Positions 8,692 to 18,783 of a DNA stretch of 27,297 bases are shown piece after piece. This stretch comes from Jimgerdemannia flammicorona (Eukaryota; Mucoromycota; Endogonomycetes; Endogonales; Endogonaceae): positions 1 through 27,297 of the forward strand of contig RBNI01000746.1 in the NCBI GenBank assembly GCA_003990745.1, given 5' to 3'. Numbering within the stretch: position 1 is the first letter of the stretch; each line of letters starts with the position of its first letter. A model generated the notes under the pieces. That model made no database searches, was not told the origin of the DNA, and saw only the letters and a program-made list of their open reading frames with translations. Made by a program: the position numbers and the translations under genes.

Positions 8692-11484
8692 GAAGACAAG
8701 AAGCTATCAATTAGTGAAAGCATCAAATTACTGCTGAACAAGTACAAGGATGTCTTCCCAGACAAACTACCTGGTCTACCACCTTCAAGAGATTATGACT
8801 ATAAAATCAAGTTGGTACCTGATGCAGCTATACCTAAGAAGAAAATATACTGCATATCTCTGCTCAAAATTAAAGCAGTCAAGAAGGAACTCAATAAACT
8901 CATTGAGTGAGGAGCCATTCAGCCAAGCAAGTCACTCTTTGGCTCCCCAGTCCTATTCGTCAAGAAAAAGGATGATACTCTGCGAATGTGCATAGACTAC
9001 CAAGCACTCAATAAGATCACAGTTAAGAACTACTACCCACTACCGCTCATAGATCAAATCTTTAATGCTCTCAAGAATGCAAAGTACTTCACTGAGATTG
9101 ATCTCACCTCTGGATATCATCAAATTCGAATCAAGCTGGAAGACATACCCAAGACTGCCTTCATGACATCCTTTGGACTCTACGAATTTCTAGTCATGGC
9201 CTTTGGTCTCACCAATGTGCCAGCAACCTTTCAAGATCTCATACAAACTGTCTTCAAGGACCAGCTCTATATCTTTGTACTTATATACATTGATGACATC
9301 CTGATCTTCAGTAGTACTGAAGAAGAACACCTTAAGCACATTGAATAAGTCCTCAAGATTCTCCATGAGAACAAGCTCTATGCAAAGCTCAAGAAATGTG
9401 AATTTTTCAAGGATCAAGTTGAATACCTTGGACACATTGTATCAGCCAAAGGAATTCAAGTAGACCCAAGGAAAATACAAGCTATTGAACAGTGGCCTGT
9501 ACCAGCAAACCTCACCAAACTCAGATCCTTCCTTGGTCTGGCTGGATACTACTGTCAATTTGTCAAGAACTTCTCTGATATTGCAGAATCTTTGACAAAC
9601 CTCCTGCAAAAGGAACCCAACTCTGACCTCTATGTCCCCTATATCTGGGATGCTTTCTGTCAATAAGCTTTTCAAGAACTCAAGAACCACCTGACCCATG
9701 CACCTGTCCTTAGAAATATGGACCCAAACTTGAAGTTTATGGTCACTACAGATGTATCTAACTTTGCCATTGGTGCAGTCATTTCTCAAGATGATGGTCA
9801 AGAACACTGACCTATTACCTTTGAGTCAAGAAAATTGTCCCCAGTAGAACAAAAGCTGGCTACTCATGAAAAGGAACTCCTGGCAATTATGCATGCCCTT
9901 AAGACCTGGTGGCACTATCTAGAAGGAGTTGAGTTTGATGTGATCACCAATCACAGGTCCCTTCAGTACATCAAAACTCAACCAACCCTTTCTCGCCAAT
10001 AAGCCAAGTGGAGCCAACTACTTCAGACCTTCACCTCAAATATCATTTACAAGCCTGGTAAAGCTTTAGTTATACCAGATGTACTTTCAAGGAGATCTGA
10101 CCTTACCACAATTTTACAAGTTACTGTGGCATCTGAATTCCTCAATCAGATCAAGAAGGCTTATGAACAAGACTCTCTAGTTCTACAAAGGAATACTAAG
10201 GAATTCAAAGAAAATTACACTATCAAGGACAACCTTGTGTACTATCAAGACAAAGTATATATTCCTACCAACCCTGAACTACAGTACAAGATTCTTCATG
10301 AACACTATGACTTCTCACTAGCTGGTTACCTTGGAACTGAGAAGACCATCAAGAATATCCAATGAGACTACTACTGGCCAAATATGCTCAAGGAAATCAA
10401 GGAGTATATCTAAAGCTACAATCTTTGCCAAAGAAATAAGTCAAGCAACCAAGTACCTGCCAGTCTTCTACAACTCTTGTCAATTCTAATCAAGAAGTTT
10501 GAACAAGTTACAATAGACTTCATTATGCAACTTCCATGAACCAAAACAGGCTATGATGCTATTGTTGTGTTTGTGGATCATCTCACCAAGATTACAATTA
10601 CTGAGTCAACCACAACCAATGCTACTGCCCCAGAAATTATAAGAATCTTCTTCAAGACTGTCTTCTGCCATTATGGACTTCCTCAAGTAATTATCAGTGA
10701 CTGTGATCCCAAGTTCACAAGTCACTTCTGGCAAGCACTCTTCAAAACCCTTGAAACCCAAATTGCTATATCTACTGCCTTCTATCCTCAAACTGATGGA
10801 CAGATAGAGCGAATGAACAGAACACTTAAACAAATGCTCAGAAACTATGTGTCTTATGAGCAAGATGATTGGGACCACTATCTGACCTATGCCAAGTTCA
10901 TCTACAACAATGCCAACCAATTATCAACTGGTCTTTCTCTATTTCAGCTACTTCACAGTTAAAACCCTGAGACCTCTGCAAGTCTAGTCCCATTTCTGCA
11001 ATCTACACAAGTCCCCACAACCCAGAACCTTATTGACAAAATGGATTCCCTTCTCAAGATTGCCATTACAAACCTACAAAAGGCTCAGCAACATCAAGCT
11101 AAGTATGCAGATAAGAAGTGGCAAGATGTCATATACAACATTGGTAATATGGTTCTACTCAAAGCTGACAACATCAAGGCTCAATCTCAAGTTAACCGCC
11201 AGTTAGCCAAATTCCAGCCCAAGTACCTTGGACCCTTTGAGATCATTGAGCAGGTCTCTATCTGGTCTTACTGCCTCAACTTGCTAACAATTATGTATAT
11301 ACACTCTGTATTCCATATATTACAACTCAAGGCCTGAAATCAGTCACTTCTATACCCTGGCCAAATTCCGACACCATCAGCACCAGTCATAGTTGAAGAC
11401 CACATCAAGTATAAAGTCGAGAAAATCTTAGACAAATGAGTCTGATACCATCATACAGAATACCTAGTCAAGTGGATGGGTTAC
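8692..11484 (+). pseudogene. pol: Element B pol, middle part: RT, RNase H, integrase, chromodomain start
   Basis: This continues the B pol frame after E with no indel, only about a dozen premature stops (for example TGA 8908, TAA near 9346, TGA near 9808, TGA 10363, TAA near 10957). RT carries [18 protein letters not shown] and an intact YIDD at 9286-9297. RNase H (VTTDVSNFAIGAV) has the usual DAS changed to DVS. Integrase has the core MQLP region and an intact second Asp (IISDCDPKFTSHFW), where A has Asn. GQIERMNRTLKQ gives the catalytic Glu. The chromodomain begins YKVEKILDK and is cut after VKWMGY by D, then resumes at 18564. Residues such as YRRFVK in A are YCQFVK here, consistent with CG decay. 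Confidence 0.93.
11480..11484. repeat. Target-site duplication of element D (left), GTTAC
   Basis: GTTAC stands before D and again at 18559-18563. Element A has the uninterrupted GGGTTACCCTGAATATG at 3044-3060. Confidence 0.93.
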
Positions 11485-12053
11485 TGTAAGAGGGTTACTT
11501 TTTAGGGTAACTGTTACATAGTTCTGAAAGAGTTTTCTAGAAGTTCTGGATATTCTGGAAGACCATCTTATGGTCAAGATTAATTTTGTATGGAGTACGT
11601 CCTCTACACTTATTGATTTCAAGATCAGGTTGACATCTCAACCAAAGTCCTTTTTTGGACTAGTTCTGGGTGTTCAGGATTTTCCATATTTCAGGAAGTT
11701 CAAGAAACTAAGATCAGCTTAGTTGAATTGGCATATCACTGCAGACAATACCCAATTAGGAAATTTCGTAATAGAGTTAGGAGTGGGACCTAATGGGGAG
11801 CAGATTTACTTAAGAGTAGTTTGTGAGTTATTAAATAGGTTTATTTGCTATTTATGATATTGCTATACTAGAAGTAGTTGTATAAAGAGATATTGTGGGG
11901 AAGTGCTCAGGGGTTGTGTTCAGATTGTTCAGGTCTGTTCAAGTCTGAGATTCTGAGGTCTGGGGGAGGGGGTATTTATGCTAGTGAGGGGCTATCTGGA
12001 CTATGCTAAATATGAATGTAGCATTAAATGCCTTGCTGAGTTGGAATGCAGTC

Positions 12054-12744
12054 ACTAGTGCTCCTAATGAGTCAATTTAATCTGGATTGGATTTGGATTG
12101 ATTCGGATTGAATCCCATCCAGATCAACTCAGATGGGATTTGAATCCCATCCAGATCAACTCGGATTGGATTCGAATCCCATCCAGATGGATTCGAATCA
12201 ACCATTGTTTTGATTTCCAAATTGGACAATTAAATGTTTACATCAATAACTTGATGAATAATCATCCAAATTTGATGATCTCAGTATCATTTGAAAGCCC
12301 TTAATAAGACTTATCTAATGATATCAATAACATTTAAATCCGATCATGCATTGCTGAGTTATGAAGGAAACCGTCTGAATTGCCGATTTTGGAAATTCTT
12401 TGATTTGCCGATTTTGGAAATTTCATCAAATAGAATGTTTTCTTTAATATCTCGGCAACGCGTAATCTGATTTTAATGTTCTTGATATCATTAGAAAGGT
12501 CTTTTTAAGGGCTTTCAAATGACATCAAGATCATCAAATTTGGATGATTATTCATCGAGTTATTGATATAAACATTTAATTGTCTAATTTGGAAATCAAA
12601 ACAACGGTTGATTCAAATCCATCTGGATGGGATTCGAATCCAATCCGAGTTGATTCGGATGGGATTTGAATCCAATCCGAGTTGATCCAGATGGGATTTG
12701 AATCCTCTGAATCCCATCTGGATTGACTCATTCAGAGCACTAGT
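12054..12744. mobile_element. Foldback (MITE-like) palindromic element, 691 bp
   Basis: Absent from the matching point of D's other LTR (17631-17640), so this is a real insertion. Termini ACTAGTGCTC and GAGCACTAGT are perfect inverted repeats, and AGTC(A) flanks both sides (12050 and 12745) as a 4- or 5-base duplication. The left half aligns to the reverse complement of the right half almost throughout. Examples are TTTTGATTTCCAAATT...GACAATTAAATGTTTA, AATAATCATCCAAATTTGATGAT and CATTTGAAAGCCCTTAA on both arms. Arms are about 320 bp with a short centre near 12400. Subterminal copies of GAATCCCATCCAGAT recur. No transposase is encoded; a 68-codon open stretch at 12098 is incidental. The superfamily is not assignable from the termini I can see. 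Confidence 0.88.
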
Positions 12745-12864
12745 AGTCACATAGTACAATAGTGATCTGATATGTCAAGAGATCATCTGACTGCTGAGTT
12801 AGTTCATAGTCATGTCATACAAAGCTAATCTAACTATACTATGACTGCTAAGCTATTTATAGAT

Positions 12865-13098
12865 TTAGGCACAGTCTGGATAGTCTTCAATGACATCACT
12901 ATTGATGACATCGTCACTGGCAAAGTCTGAGCAGTTTTCTGGCTTCTGATATATATCATCAGTTTTCAAGATGTCGTCACTTTTATCTCTTGTAAGATTA
13001 AGGCTGTCCTTAGTGGCGGTGGTTGTATAAGGATAACAGATCTTGGTTCTCTTTTTTTTTGGTCTACTGGTGCATTTGTGAGGACTGGCCATTCTCAT
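12865..13098 (-). pseudogene. Short U3 ORF in D 3' LTR (77 aa, chimeric with E and C sequence)
   Basis: Starts MRMASPHKCTSRPKKKRTK, with a basic PKKKRTK stretch like a nuclear localisation signal, and ends SDDVINSDVIEDYPDCA. The first part matches element C at 25214-25310 (MASSHKCTK..., KSDDIF). The last part matches the C-terminus of the E U3 ORF. It looks like the remains of a longer region, deleted between a GATGAT-type sequence near KSDDI and another near SDDVI. The equivalent frame in the 5' LTR (17721-17981) is shifted after KTDD because it lacks four bases of a GATATATATC stretch present here. No function is assigned. Confidence 0.6.
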
Positions 13099-13109
13099 CT
13101 AGGGCAAGG

Positions 13110-13145
13110 GCTCCCAATGTCATGGCTGGGGGTTCAAATCTCTCA
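13110..13145 (-). other. Conserved stem-loop upstream of the MAS-type ORF
   Basis: Three copies exist: here, in the D 5' LTR (17994-18027) and in element C (25165-25200, plus strand). Two stems can form: GAGAG with CTCTC around TTTGAAC (C copy), and CTCCCA with TGGGAG (D 5' LTR) or CTCTCA with TGAGAG (C) around a ten-base loop. Stem bases change in pairs between D and C. The 3' side lies about 20-30 bases before the ATG. It resembles a tRNA T-arm (TTCAAAC or TTCGAAT loop) but no whole tRNA can be folded. Confidence 0.45.
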
Positions 13146-13670
13146 GAAATGATATTTTCTGTAATCTGAGGCAATTTCTAGTAGTAATATCTGTCATGTG
13201 GATGGCTTGAGATTGGTTTCGACAATGTTGGCTTTCTTGAGTTTAGATGAAGCATCCATCACTCTCCAATGGAGGTAACACAGATAGAGCAAATAGAGTT
13301 GTTCAAATGCGTTTTGCTTCTGCTAAGTAATAAGATCTTGTATAGTCACAGTGTATCTTGGTCTTGAGTTGATAAGTGCAGTTCATGAACCTTTTGGTAG
13401 ATGAGATAGGGTTCTTCTTGTCTCAATTTGAGTTTGGTACTTTCAGTTTTCTTTTATAATAGTATAGTACACCAAACTAGTTATAGTAGTTCAGAGTCAG
13501 TCTTATAGTTATAGTACTTCTTCTAGTATTCTTGTATCTTGGCAGTGGGTTCTCATGCTTGCTGGTGTATTTTGTATAACCAGATGATCTCTTGTTTTAT
13601 AGTCTCGCATGTGGTTTCCAAATTAGTTCTAAGGATGCCATGCGATTTTGGTGGCTTAGAGGTTGTGCAC

Positions 13671-14468
13671 TTACAACTCTTCCCTTCTTAGCTTTCGATG
13701 TTCTCGTCGGGGTCTTCTAATTTGTTCTGGTGTTGTTGTACCATTTGGATGGTTCTTGTAGCTGTGTTTGTTGAGAATTTGTTCAACTTTGTATTCTTCT
13801 TGGTCATTAATAATAACAGGTATAGGTGGTTCTGTGGTTCAGTTTAGAAATGTGTCTCGGACTTTCTGGAGTAGTGGTCTAACATGGCTGTCAACTTTGG
13901 AAAAGTCTTCTTCAGAGTTCTCGAGTTTTCCTTTAGATAGACAGATGGAGATAGCAAAGAGAGGGCATTTCTTGGTCAATTTCTTGAGTTGTAGCTTGTT
14001 AATATGGGTGATCTTTGGTCCAGAGTCACTAGAGTTGAGTAGGTCCTTTTTGCCTTGCAGTTTGAAGTTGTGGCATCCTTTCTTGATGGTCAGAGAATGG
14101 TTTACCCAATCGATCATAGGGTTCTCTTGTTTTAACCATAGAGTTTCAAGGATGATTTCATTATCAGAGAGTGGTACGATCTGGAGGGTAACATGTACTT
14201 GATAGTCACTGATTCGGAAGGGTAGATTGTGGACTTCCTTGCTAATGATATGTGAGGTTCCATCAGCTGTAGCAACTGCTTGAGTTTGTTGTACCAGAGA
14301 GGTGAAGACCTTGAGTCTATTGGCTGTTTCTTTATTAATGAAGTTGCCTGAGGCACCACTGTCTATCATGATCTTGACAGGTGCTCGATTGACAAAAGCT
14401 TTAAGTATAAGCAGTTTGTCTGATCCAATGGTGGTGATTTCAGTTGTAGGAGCTTTCCTTCTATTCAT
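13671..14468 (-). pseudogene. pol: Element D protease joined to a chromodomain stub (RT-RNase H-integrase deleted)
   Basis: Starting near MNRRKAPTTEITTIGSD at 14468, a retroviral-type aspartic protease follows with the intact active site KIMIDSGASGNFI (about residue 36) and the second conserved block DNEIILETLWLKQENPMIDW. After the linker (about LLQKVRDTFLN, the point where RT starts in A and C), a TGA at 13839 is followed in the same frame by PPIPVIINDQEEYKVEQILN. This is the pre-chromodomain and first chromodomain strand seen in C (PPLPLIRINYHEEFEIKEVLD). The rest of the chromodomain is replaced by NHPNGTTTPEQIRRPRREHRK..., a basic tail that stops at TAA inside the LTR (13671). The frame is intact across the join, so the short form may have been functional before the TGA arose. 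Confidence 0.88.
13676..13690 (-). other. Polypurine tract of element D
   Basis: On the minus strand TAAGAAGGGAAGAGT directly precedes the TG of the D 3' LTR. Confidence 0.8.
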
Positions 14469-14599
14469 TCTTCTTTGAGCCAGTTCATTGACACAAGAGA
14501 AGTAATCATCAATTATTCAGGAAGAGTACATTCCAATGCTATGGGGACATCAGCCACTTGGTACATATCCATCTTTGATTTTCTTATAGAATTGTTCTT

Positions 14600-15003
14600 C
14601 TTTATTCTCAGTAGATTGGGCTGGGGCCTTGTTTGATGAACTAAATCCTTTGGATCCTCAGATGGTGGGTAGTAGTTCAGGGACTTCCTTGACTGTCAGG
14701 TTTGACTTGATTTTTTGGAATAGGATCTAGGTGATATAGAAGCCTATAGGGATCTTAAAGGGTGTCCAACTGTGGTTTCAGATGAGGATAATAATTTTGC
14801 CTGTGTAATCTTTGTCAATGACTCCTCCTTCTACTGAGCTTTCAATGCTAGGCTACTGCAACAGCATATTCTTCCAATATGTCCTTCAGGAATTTGGATA
14901 CTGATTCCTGTGTAGACTTGCTTGACTTCTCGGTTAGAGACTGTAGCTTCTTCGGCTGCATATAGGTCATATTCAGCTGCTTTTTAACTTCCTTTGATTG
15001 GGG
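14600..15003 (-). pseudogene. Element D dUTPase domain, frameshifted
   Basis: On the minus strand motif 1 AAEYDLYAAEEATV and YTGISIQIPEGHIGRI are followed by a damaged motif 2 (SSLALK). After a frame change the sequence reads EGGVIDKDYTGKIIIL (motif 3, with the Asp), and near 14640 GSKGFSSSN (motif 5). Motif 4 is hard to read. Order and position (after the zinc knuckle, before protease) match B and C. Stops and at least one indel inactivate this copy. Confidence 0.8.
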
Positions 15004-16930
15004 CCTTAGCAGTTTGTCTTAACTTGACAAAGTCTAGTGTTTTGGTGGTCAGATTGTTGAGGTGGTGCAGAGTGGTAACAGTTGCTCATGTTGTTGTTTG
15101 GGGTTTTTGGTTAGGGCAGGCACTGGCCATGTATCCTGTCTTTCAGCAATAGAAGCATGCTCCGCTTCTTCTAAGTTCATTCCTTTTACCTTCAGTAAGT
15201 TTCTTGAAGGTACTCAGCTGGGTGGGTTCATGATTTCTGAGTGTCCACGAAGTGGATGTTGAGGGAGCTCAGGATGCTTTATGCTTGAGTTCTTCTTTCT
15301 TAGTCCAAGTCTTTTTCTTGTTGTTGAATTGTCTTCGGGGCAGAATGGGGCCAGCTGTTAGGATCCACTTGACTATAGCCTTGATTCTTGCCAGGCACCA
15401 TTGTTGGTGGTTACAACCAACTGGACATCCTTGTTCTTGGATTTTTCTAGTAAGCCATTCAGGCAGGGCATCGAATAAATGATCTGCTCTTGTACCATTT
15501 CGTGCTTCATCATTGGCAATATATCCTAGGCCAACAGTGTTCAGGAGTGACTCGAGTTTTGTACAGAAGGTTTCGAATTCCTCCTTACCATATACATCAA
15601 ATTTGAGGTTGTGGAGTTTACTCAGGATTCGGCAATCATGGTTTCACTGTGATATTGAGCAATCATAAGTTGTTTAAGTCCAGGGACTGCAGGATGGGCT
15701 CCATATCCTGGGGCATTATTTGCTGCATTCTGAGCAACTACTGCAGATCAGGTGTCCTATGTGAGGGGTTTTTCGGGAAGAGTTCACCACCATTCTTCAG
15801 CAGGTCCTCAGAAGAATATAACAACTCGGCGAACATAGGCTATAGTGGTAGTAAAGAGTTGTTCCAGAGTGTGGTCTTGATTGTTTGTCAGAACATGGTC
15901 AGCAACTCATTTATTGGTCCATTGATTGGCTTTGAAGTTGGTATCAACTATACTAATGAAGCTTTGGACTTCTTGTGCAGTACCATTGAAGGTAGGTAGA
16001 CTCAGATTTTTTGTAGGTTGGGTCTGTTCGGCTAAGGCAGTAATGGTTACTGCCATTATGGCTACCTGGGCTGTAAGGTCTAGAATCTGTTGGTTTGTCA
16101 TATTGTTTACTGGAGGCAGTTGGACTGCTAGTAGTAGTGTTACTGGTACTACTTGAGGTACTGGTGCAGAGTGTGATGGTGTTCTTTGGGTCTGTATAAG
16201 TTGCTAGAGTAATAGTTGTGGGTCTGGAGTAAGGGCTTGATAGATAGCTGTCTGTTGCTGTGTAGATATATTCTGTCCTGATAGAAGTATGTCTCCTTCA
16301 GTAGTGTATCTGGGATCGAATTCACTGAGATACTCCTCCTCCTCTTCGGTTTGATCCCCGTGTACTTGGGTTTGCTCAGTGTCAAAGTAGACAGAATCAG
16401 TTATATATCTGATTTCAGATGGACTCAATTCAAAGTCAAGTTTTGGTTTGGTATTGGTTTCAGATTTAGGTAGGGCTGTAGCAGGGCCTGCTTCAGATTT
16501 GGGATCAGGTAGTTGATGAAGGGTTTCTCTTGCTTCTTTCTTAAGAATATGGTGGACCTTGCTGTTCTGGAATTGGTAGTATAATGCAGTCTTGGTCCTG
16601 ATTCAGTGAAAGTCAGTAGAGTTGAGCCACTTGGCTACAGAGGCTTGGGCTTTATGAGGAACTAAGGCTAGAAAGACTGCTGCTGGTTGTCCAAGGTCAC
16701 TCGGATTTGTAGAGCTGACAAAACTCTTATTGAGAAGAGTAAAGAAGGCTTCTATAAGACCTTCTTCATCTTGACTTGCTGAGTGTAGTGCAAGGAGTTC
16801 AGTGAATAGGTGTTCACCTATTTGCTGATTTAATCAGAGTACTTCTTTCTTTAAATGAAGTTTGTCTCACTTGTTGTAGGTGTGGAGGTCAAATTGTCCT
16901 TGTATGTCAGGTTCAATTCACTCTAAATTG
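15004..16930 (-). pseudogene. gag: Element D gag with zinc knuckle, degraded
   Basis: On the minus strand a long register, with several stops and shifts, covers about 640 codons. The N-terminal region (about 16600-16850) reads FTELLALHSASQDEEGLIEAFFTLLNKS. An acidic linker (DQTEEEEEYLSEFD, near 16340) follows. The core is NLSLPTFNGTAQEVQSFISIVDTNFKANQW (about 15910-16020), then ADHLFDALPEWLTRKIQEQGCP. The zinc knuckle at about 15130-15170 reads CFYC, stop, KTGYMASAC, with Tyr where His is expected; C has the same Tyr. The capsid core aligns with element C (TFSGKNSDIENFINAVDTGYRANQW; NHLFAALPDWLTQKIKEQGLP). It would form the particle shell and bind RNA. The start codon is uncertain. Confidence 0.82.
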
Positions 16931-17048
16931 TCAGATAGTTCAGGATAAATTCCAGTTCAGAGATTGGGCTTTATACCAACTTGTAGGAATTTGCAGAAGG
17001 GTTTGTAGCAGAGTGAGGAAGTATCTTGAAGCAGAATTGGATTGTAAA

Positions 17049-17060
17049 CCACTGCTACCA
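17049..17060 (-). other. Primer binding site of element D
   Basis: On the minus strand TGGTAGCAGTGG starts three bases after the 5' LTR. Nine of its first ten bases match the B site. It would prime minus-strand DNA synthesis from an initiator-type tRNA. Confidence 0.7.
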
Positions 17061-17063
17061 AGT

Positions 17064-18558
17064 TGTAAGAGGGTTGTTTTTTAGGGTAACCATTATATAG
17101 TTCTGGAAGGGTTTCCTGGAAGTTCTGGATATTCTGGAAGACTGTCTTCTTATGGTCAAGATCAATTTCATATGGAGTATGTCCTCTATACTTATTGATT
17201 TCAAGATCAGGTTGATGTCTCAACCAAAGTCCTTTTTTGGACTAGTTCTGGGTGTTCAGGATTTTCCATATTTCAGAAAGTTTAAGAAACTAAGACCAGC
17301 TTAGTTGAATTGGCATATCGCTGCAGACAATACCCAATTAGGAAATTTCGTGATAGGGTTAGGAGTGGGACCTAACGAGGAGCAGATTTACTTAAGAGTG
17401 GTTTGTAGGTTATTAAATAGGTTTATTTGCTATTCATGATATTACTATACTAGGAGTAGTTGTATGAAGGAATATTGTGGAGAAGTGCTCAGGGGTTGTG
17501 TTCAGATTGTTCAGGTCTGTTCAAGTCTGAGATTCTGAGGTCTGTGGGAGGGGGTATTTATACTAGTGAGGGGCTATCTGGACTATGCTAAATGTGGATG
17601 TAGCACTAAGTGCCTTGCTGAGTCGGAATACAGTCATATAGTACTATGGTGATCTGACATGTCAAGAGATTGTCTGACTGCTGAGTCAGTTCACAGTTAC
17701 ATCATACAAAGCTAATCTAACTATACTATGACTGCTAAGCTATTTATAGGTTTAGGCACTATCTGGATAGTCTTCGATGACATCACTATTGATAACATCA
17801 TTGCTGGCAAAGTCTGAGCAGTTTTCTGGCTTCTGACATCATCAGTTTTCAAGATGTCATCACTTTTATCTCTTGCAAGATTAAGGCTGTCCTTGGTGGC
17901 AGTGGTTGTACAAGGATAATAGATCTTGGTTCTCTTTTTTTTTGGTCTGCTGGTGTATTTGCGAGGACTGGCCATTCTCATCTAGGGTGAGGGCTCCCAA
18001 TATTACAGCTGGGAGTTCGAATCTCTCAGAAATGATATTTTCTGTAATCCGAGGCAATTTCTAGTAGTAATATCTGTCACATGGATGGCTTGAGATTAGT
18101 TTTGATGATGTTGGCTTTCTTGAGTTCAGATGAAGCATCTGTCACTCTCCAACAGAGGTAACACAGATAGAGCGAATGGAGTTGTTCAAATGCATTTTGC
18201 TTCTGCTAAGTAATGAGATCTTGTATAGTCACAGTGTATCTTGATCTTGAGTTGATAAGTATAGTTCATGAACCTTTTGGTAGATGAGATAGGGTTCTTC
18301 TTGTCTCAATTTGAGTTTGGTACTTTCGGTTTTCTTTTGTAATAGTATAGTATACCAAACTAGTTATAGTGGTTCAGAGTCAGTCTTATGGTTATAGTAC
18401 TTCTTCTAGTATTCTTGTATCTTGGCAGTGGGTTCTCATGCTTGCTGGTATATTTTGTATAACCAGATGATCTCTTGTTTTATAGTCTCGCATATGGTTT
18501 CCAAATTAGTTCTGAGGATGCCATACAATTTTAGTGGCTTGGAGGTTGTGCACTTACA
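17064..18558 (-). repeat. 5' LTR of element D (1,495 bp)
   Basis: On the minus strand TGTAAGTGCACAACC to CCCTCTTACA. TATAAATA is at plus-strand 17555-17562 and a TGACTCA motif (plus-strand TGAGTCA) at 17682-17688. It carries a frameshifted copy of the short U3 ORF (ATG at 17981). It lacks the foldback element, so it shows the empty insertion site. Confidence 0.94.
17721..17981 (-). pseudogene. Short U3 ORF in D 5' LTR, frameshifted copy
   Basis: Starts MRMASPRKYTSRPKKKRTK and matches the 3' LTR copy up to KSDDILKTDD. A four-base difference then shifts the frame to an unrelated C-terminus. The original C-terminus (SDDVI...) can still be read in another frame. Since both LTRs were identical at insertion, one of them gained or lost the four bases afterwards. 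Confidence 0.6.
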
Positions 18559-18563
18559 GTTAC

Positions 18564-18653
18564 CCTGAATATGATGCTATCTGAGAACCTGTCACCAACC
18601 TCAAGAACTCCCAAGACCTCATCCAAGAGTTTGAGCAAAAAGGAACTCATTGA
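18564..18653 (+). pseudogene. pol: Element B pol, 3' end: rest of chromodomain
   Basis: After the GTTAC copy the B chromodomain resumes (PEYDAI, stop, EPVTNLKNSQDLIQEFEQKGTH) and ends at TGA in the same place as A. The Trp of DATWEP is a TGA here. The tail up to the LTR (18654-18769) is the shortened form of the A tail and shows no gene. Confidence 0.9.
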
Positions 18654-18769
18654 TTACCTGTGAGGTTCTCTCCTTAGATAGTAGATGACCTACTATGCTG
18701 ATCAGGTACATTATGCATCAGGGCTCTCTAAGGGATACAGCATCAGAATTCAATGAGGATGTTGATTCT

Positions 18770-18783
18770 TAAGGAGGGGGAGA
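18770..18783 (+). other. Polypurine tract of element B
   Basis: TAAGGAGGGGGAGA directly before the 3' LTR, matching the A tract with one G for A change. Confidence 0.85.

Larger units (their letters stand above)
11485..13675 (-). repeat. 3' LTR of element D, with nested foldback element
   Basis: On the minus strand it runs from TGTAAGTGCACAACC (13675) to CCCTCTTACA (11485). It matches 17064-18558 throughout except for the 691-bp insertion at 12054-12744. Differences are mostly transitions. TATAAATA is decayed to CATAAATA at 11973-11980. Confidence 0.94.
11485..18558 (-). mobile_element. Element D: long-LTR, non-autonomous Ty3/gypsy element (gag-dUTPase-protease only)
   Basis: Bounded by GTTAC duplications, with LTRs at 17064-18558 (5', 1,495 bp) and 11485-13675 (3', 2,191 bp including the foldback insertion; about 1,496 bp without it). 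The internal region is only 3.4 kb. On the minus strand it has a PBS, a long gag, a zinc knuckle, dUTPase, protease and then a chromodomain stub that runs into the 3' LTR. RT, RNase H and integrase are absent, so reverse transcription would need a helper. Its gag and dUTPase resemble element C more than A/B. No candidate helper with the same LTR is in the window. Confidence 0.93.

Noticed and set aside
12098..12304. A 68-aa protein in the foldback element
   Set aside because: It is a translation of the repeated GGATTCGAATCC-type blocks of a palindrome. There is no homologue in view and both arms would encode it only by symmetry.
13080..13150. A tRNA gene on the plus strand (T-arm-like GGTTCAAATCTC)
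   Set aside because: Only a T-arm-like hairpin forms. There is no matching acceptor stem, the spacing to an anticodon loop is too short, and the same sequence recurs in C and D as part of a leader.
13768..14202. 144-aa plus-strand open frame opposite D protease
   Set aside because: It is antisense to the clear aspartic protease and has no recognisable domain.
15649..15999. 116-aa and neighbouring plus-strand frames over D gag (15062-15999)
   Set aside because: The minus strand carries gag core and zinc knuckle motifs alignable with C. The plus-strand frames have none.
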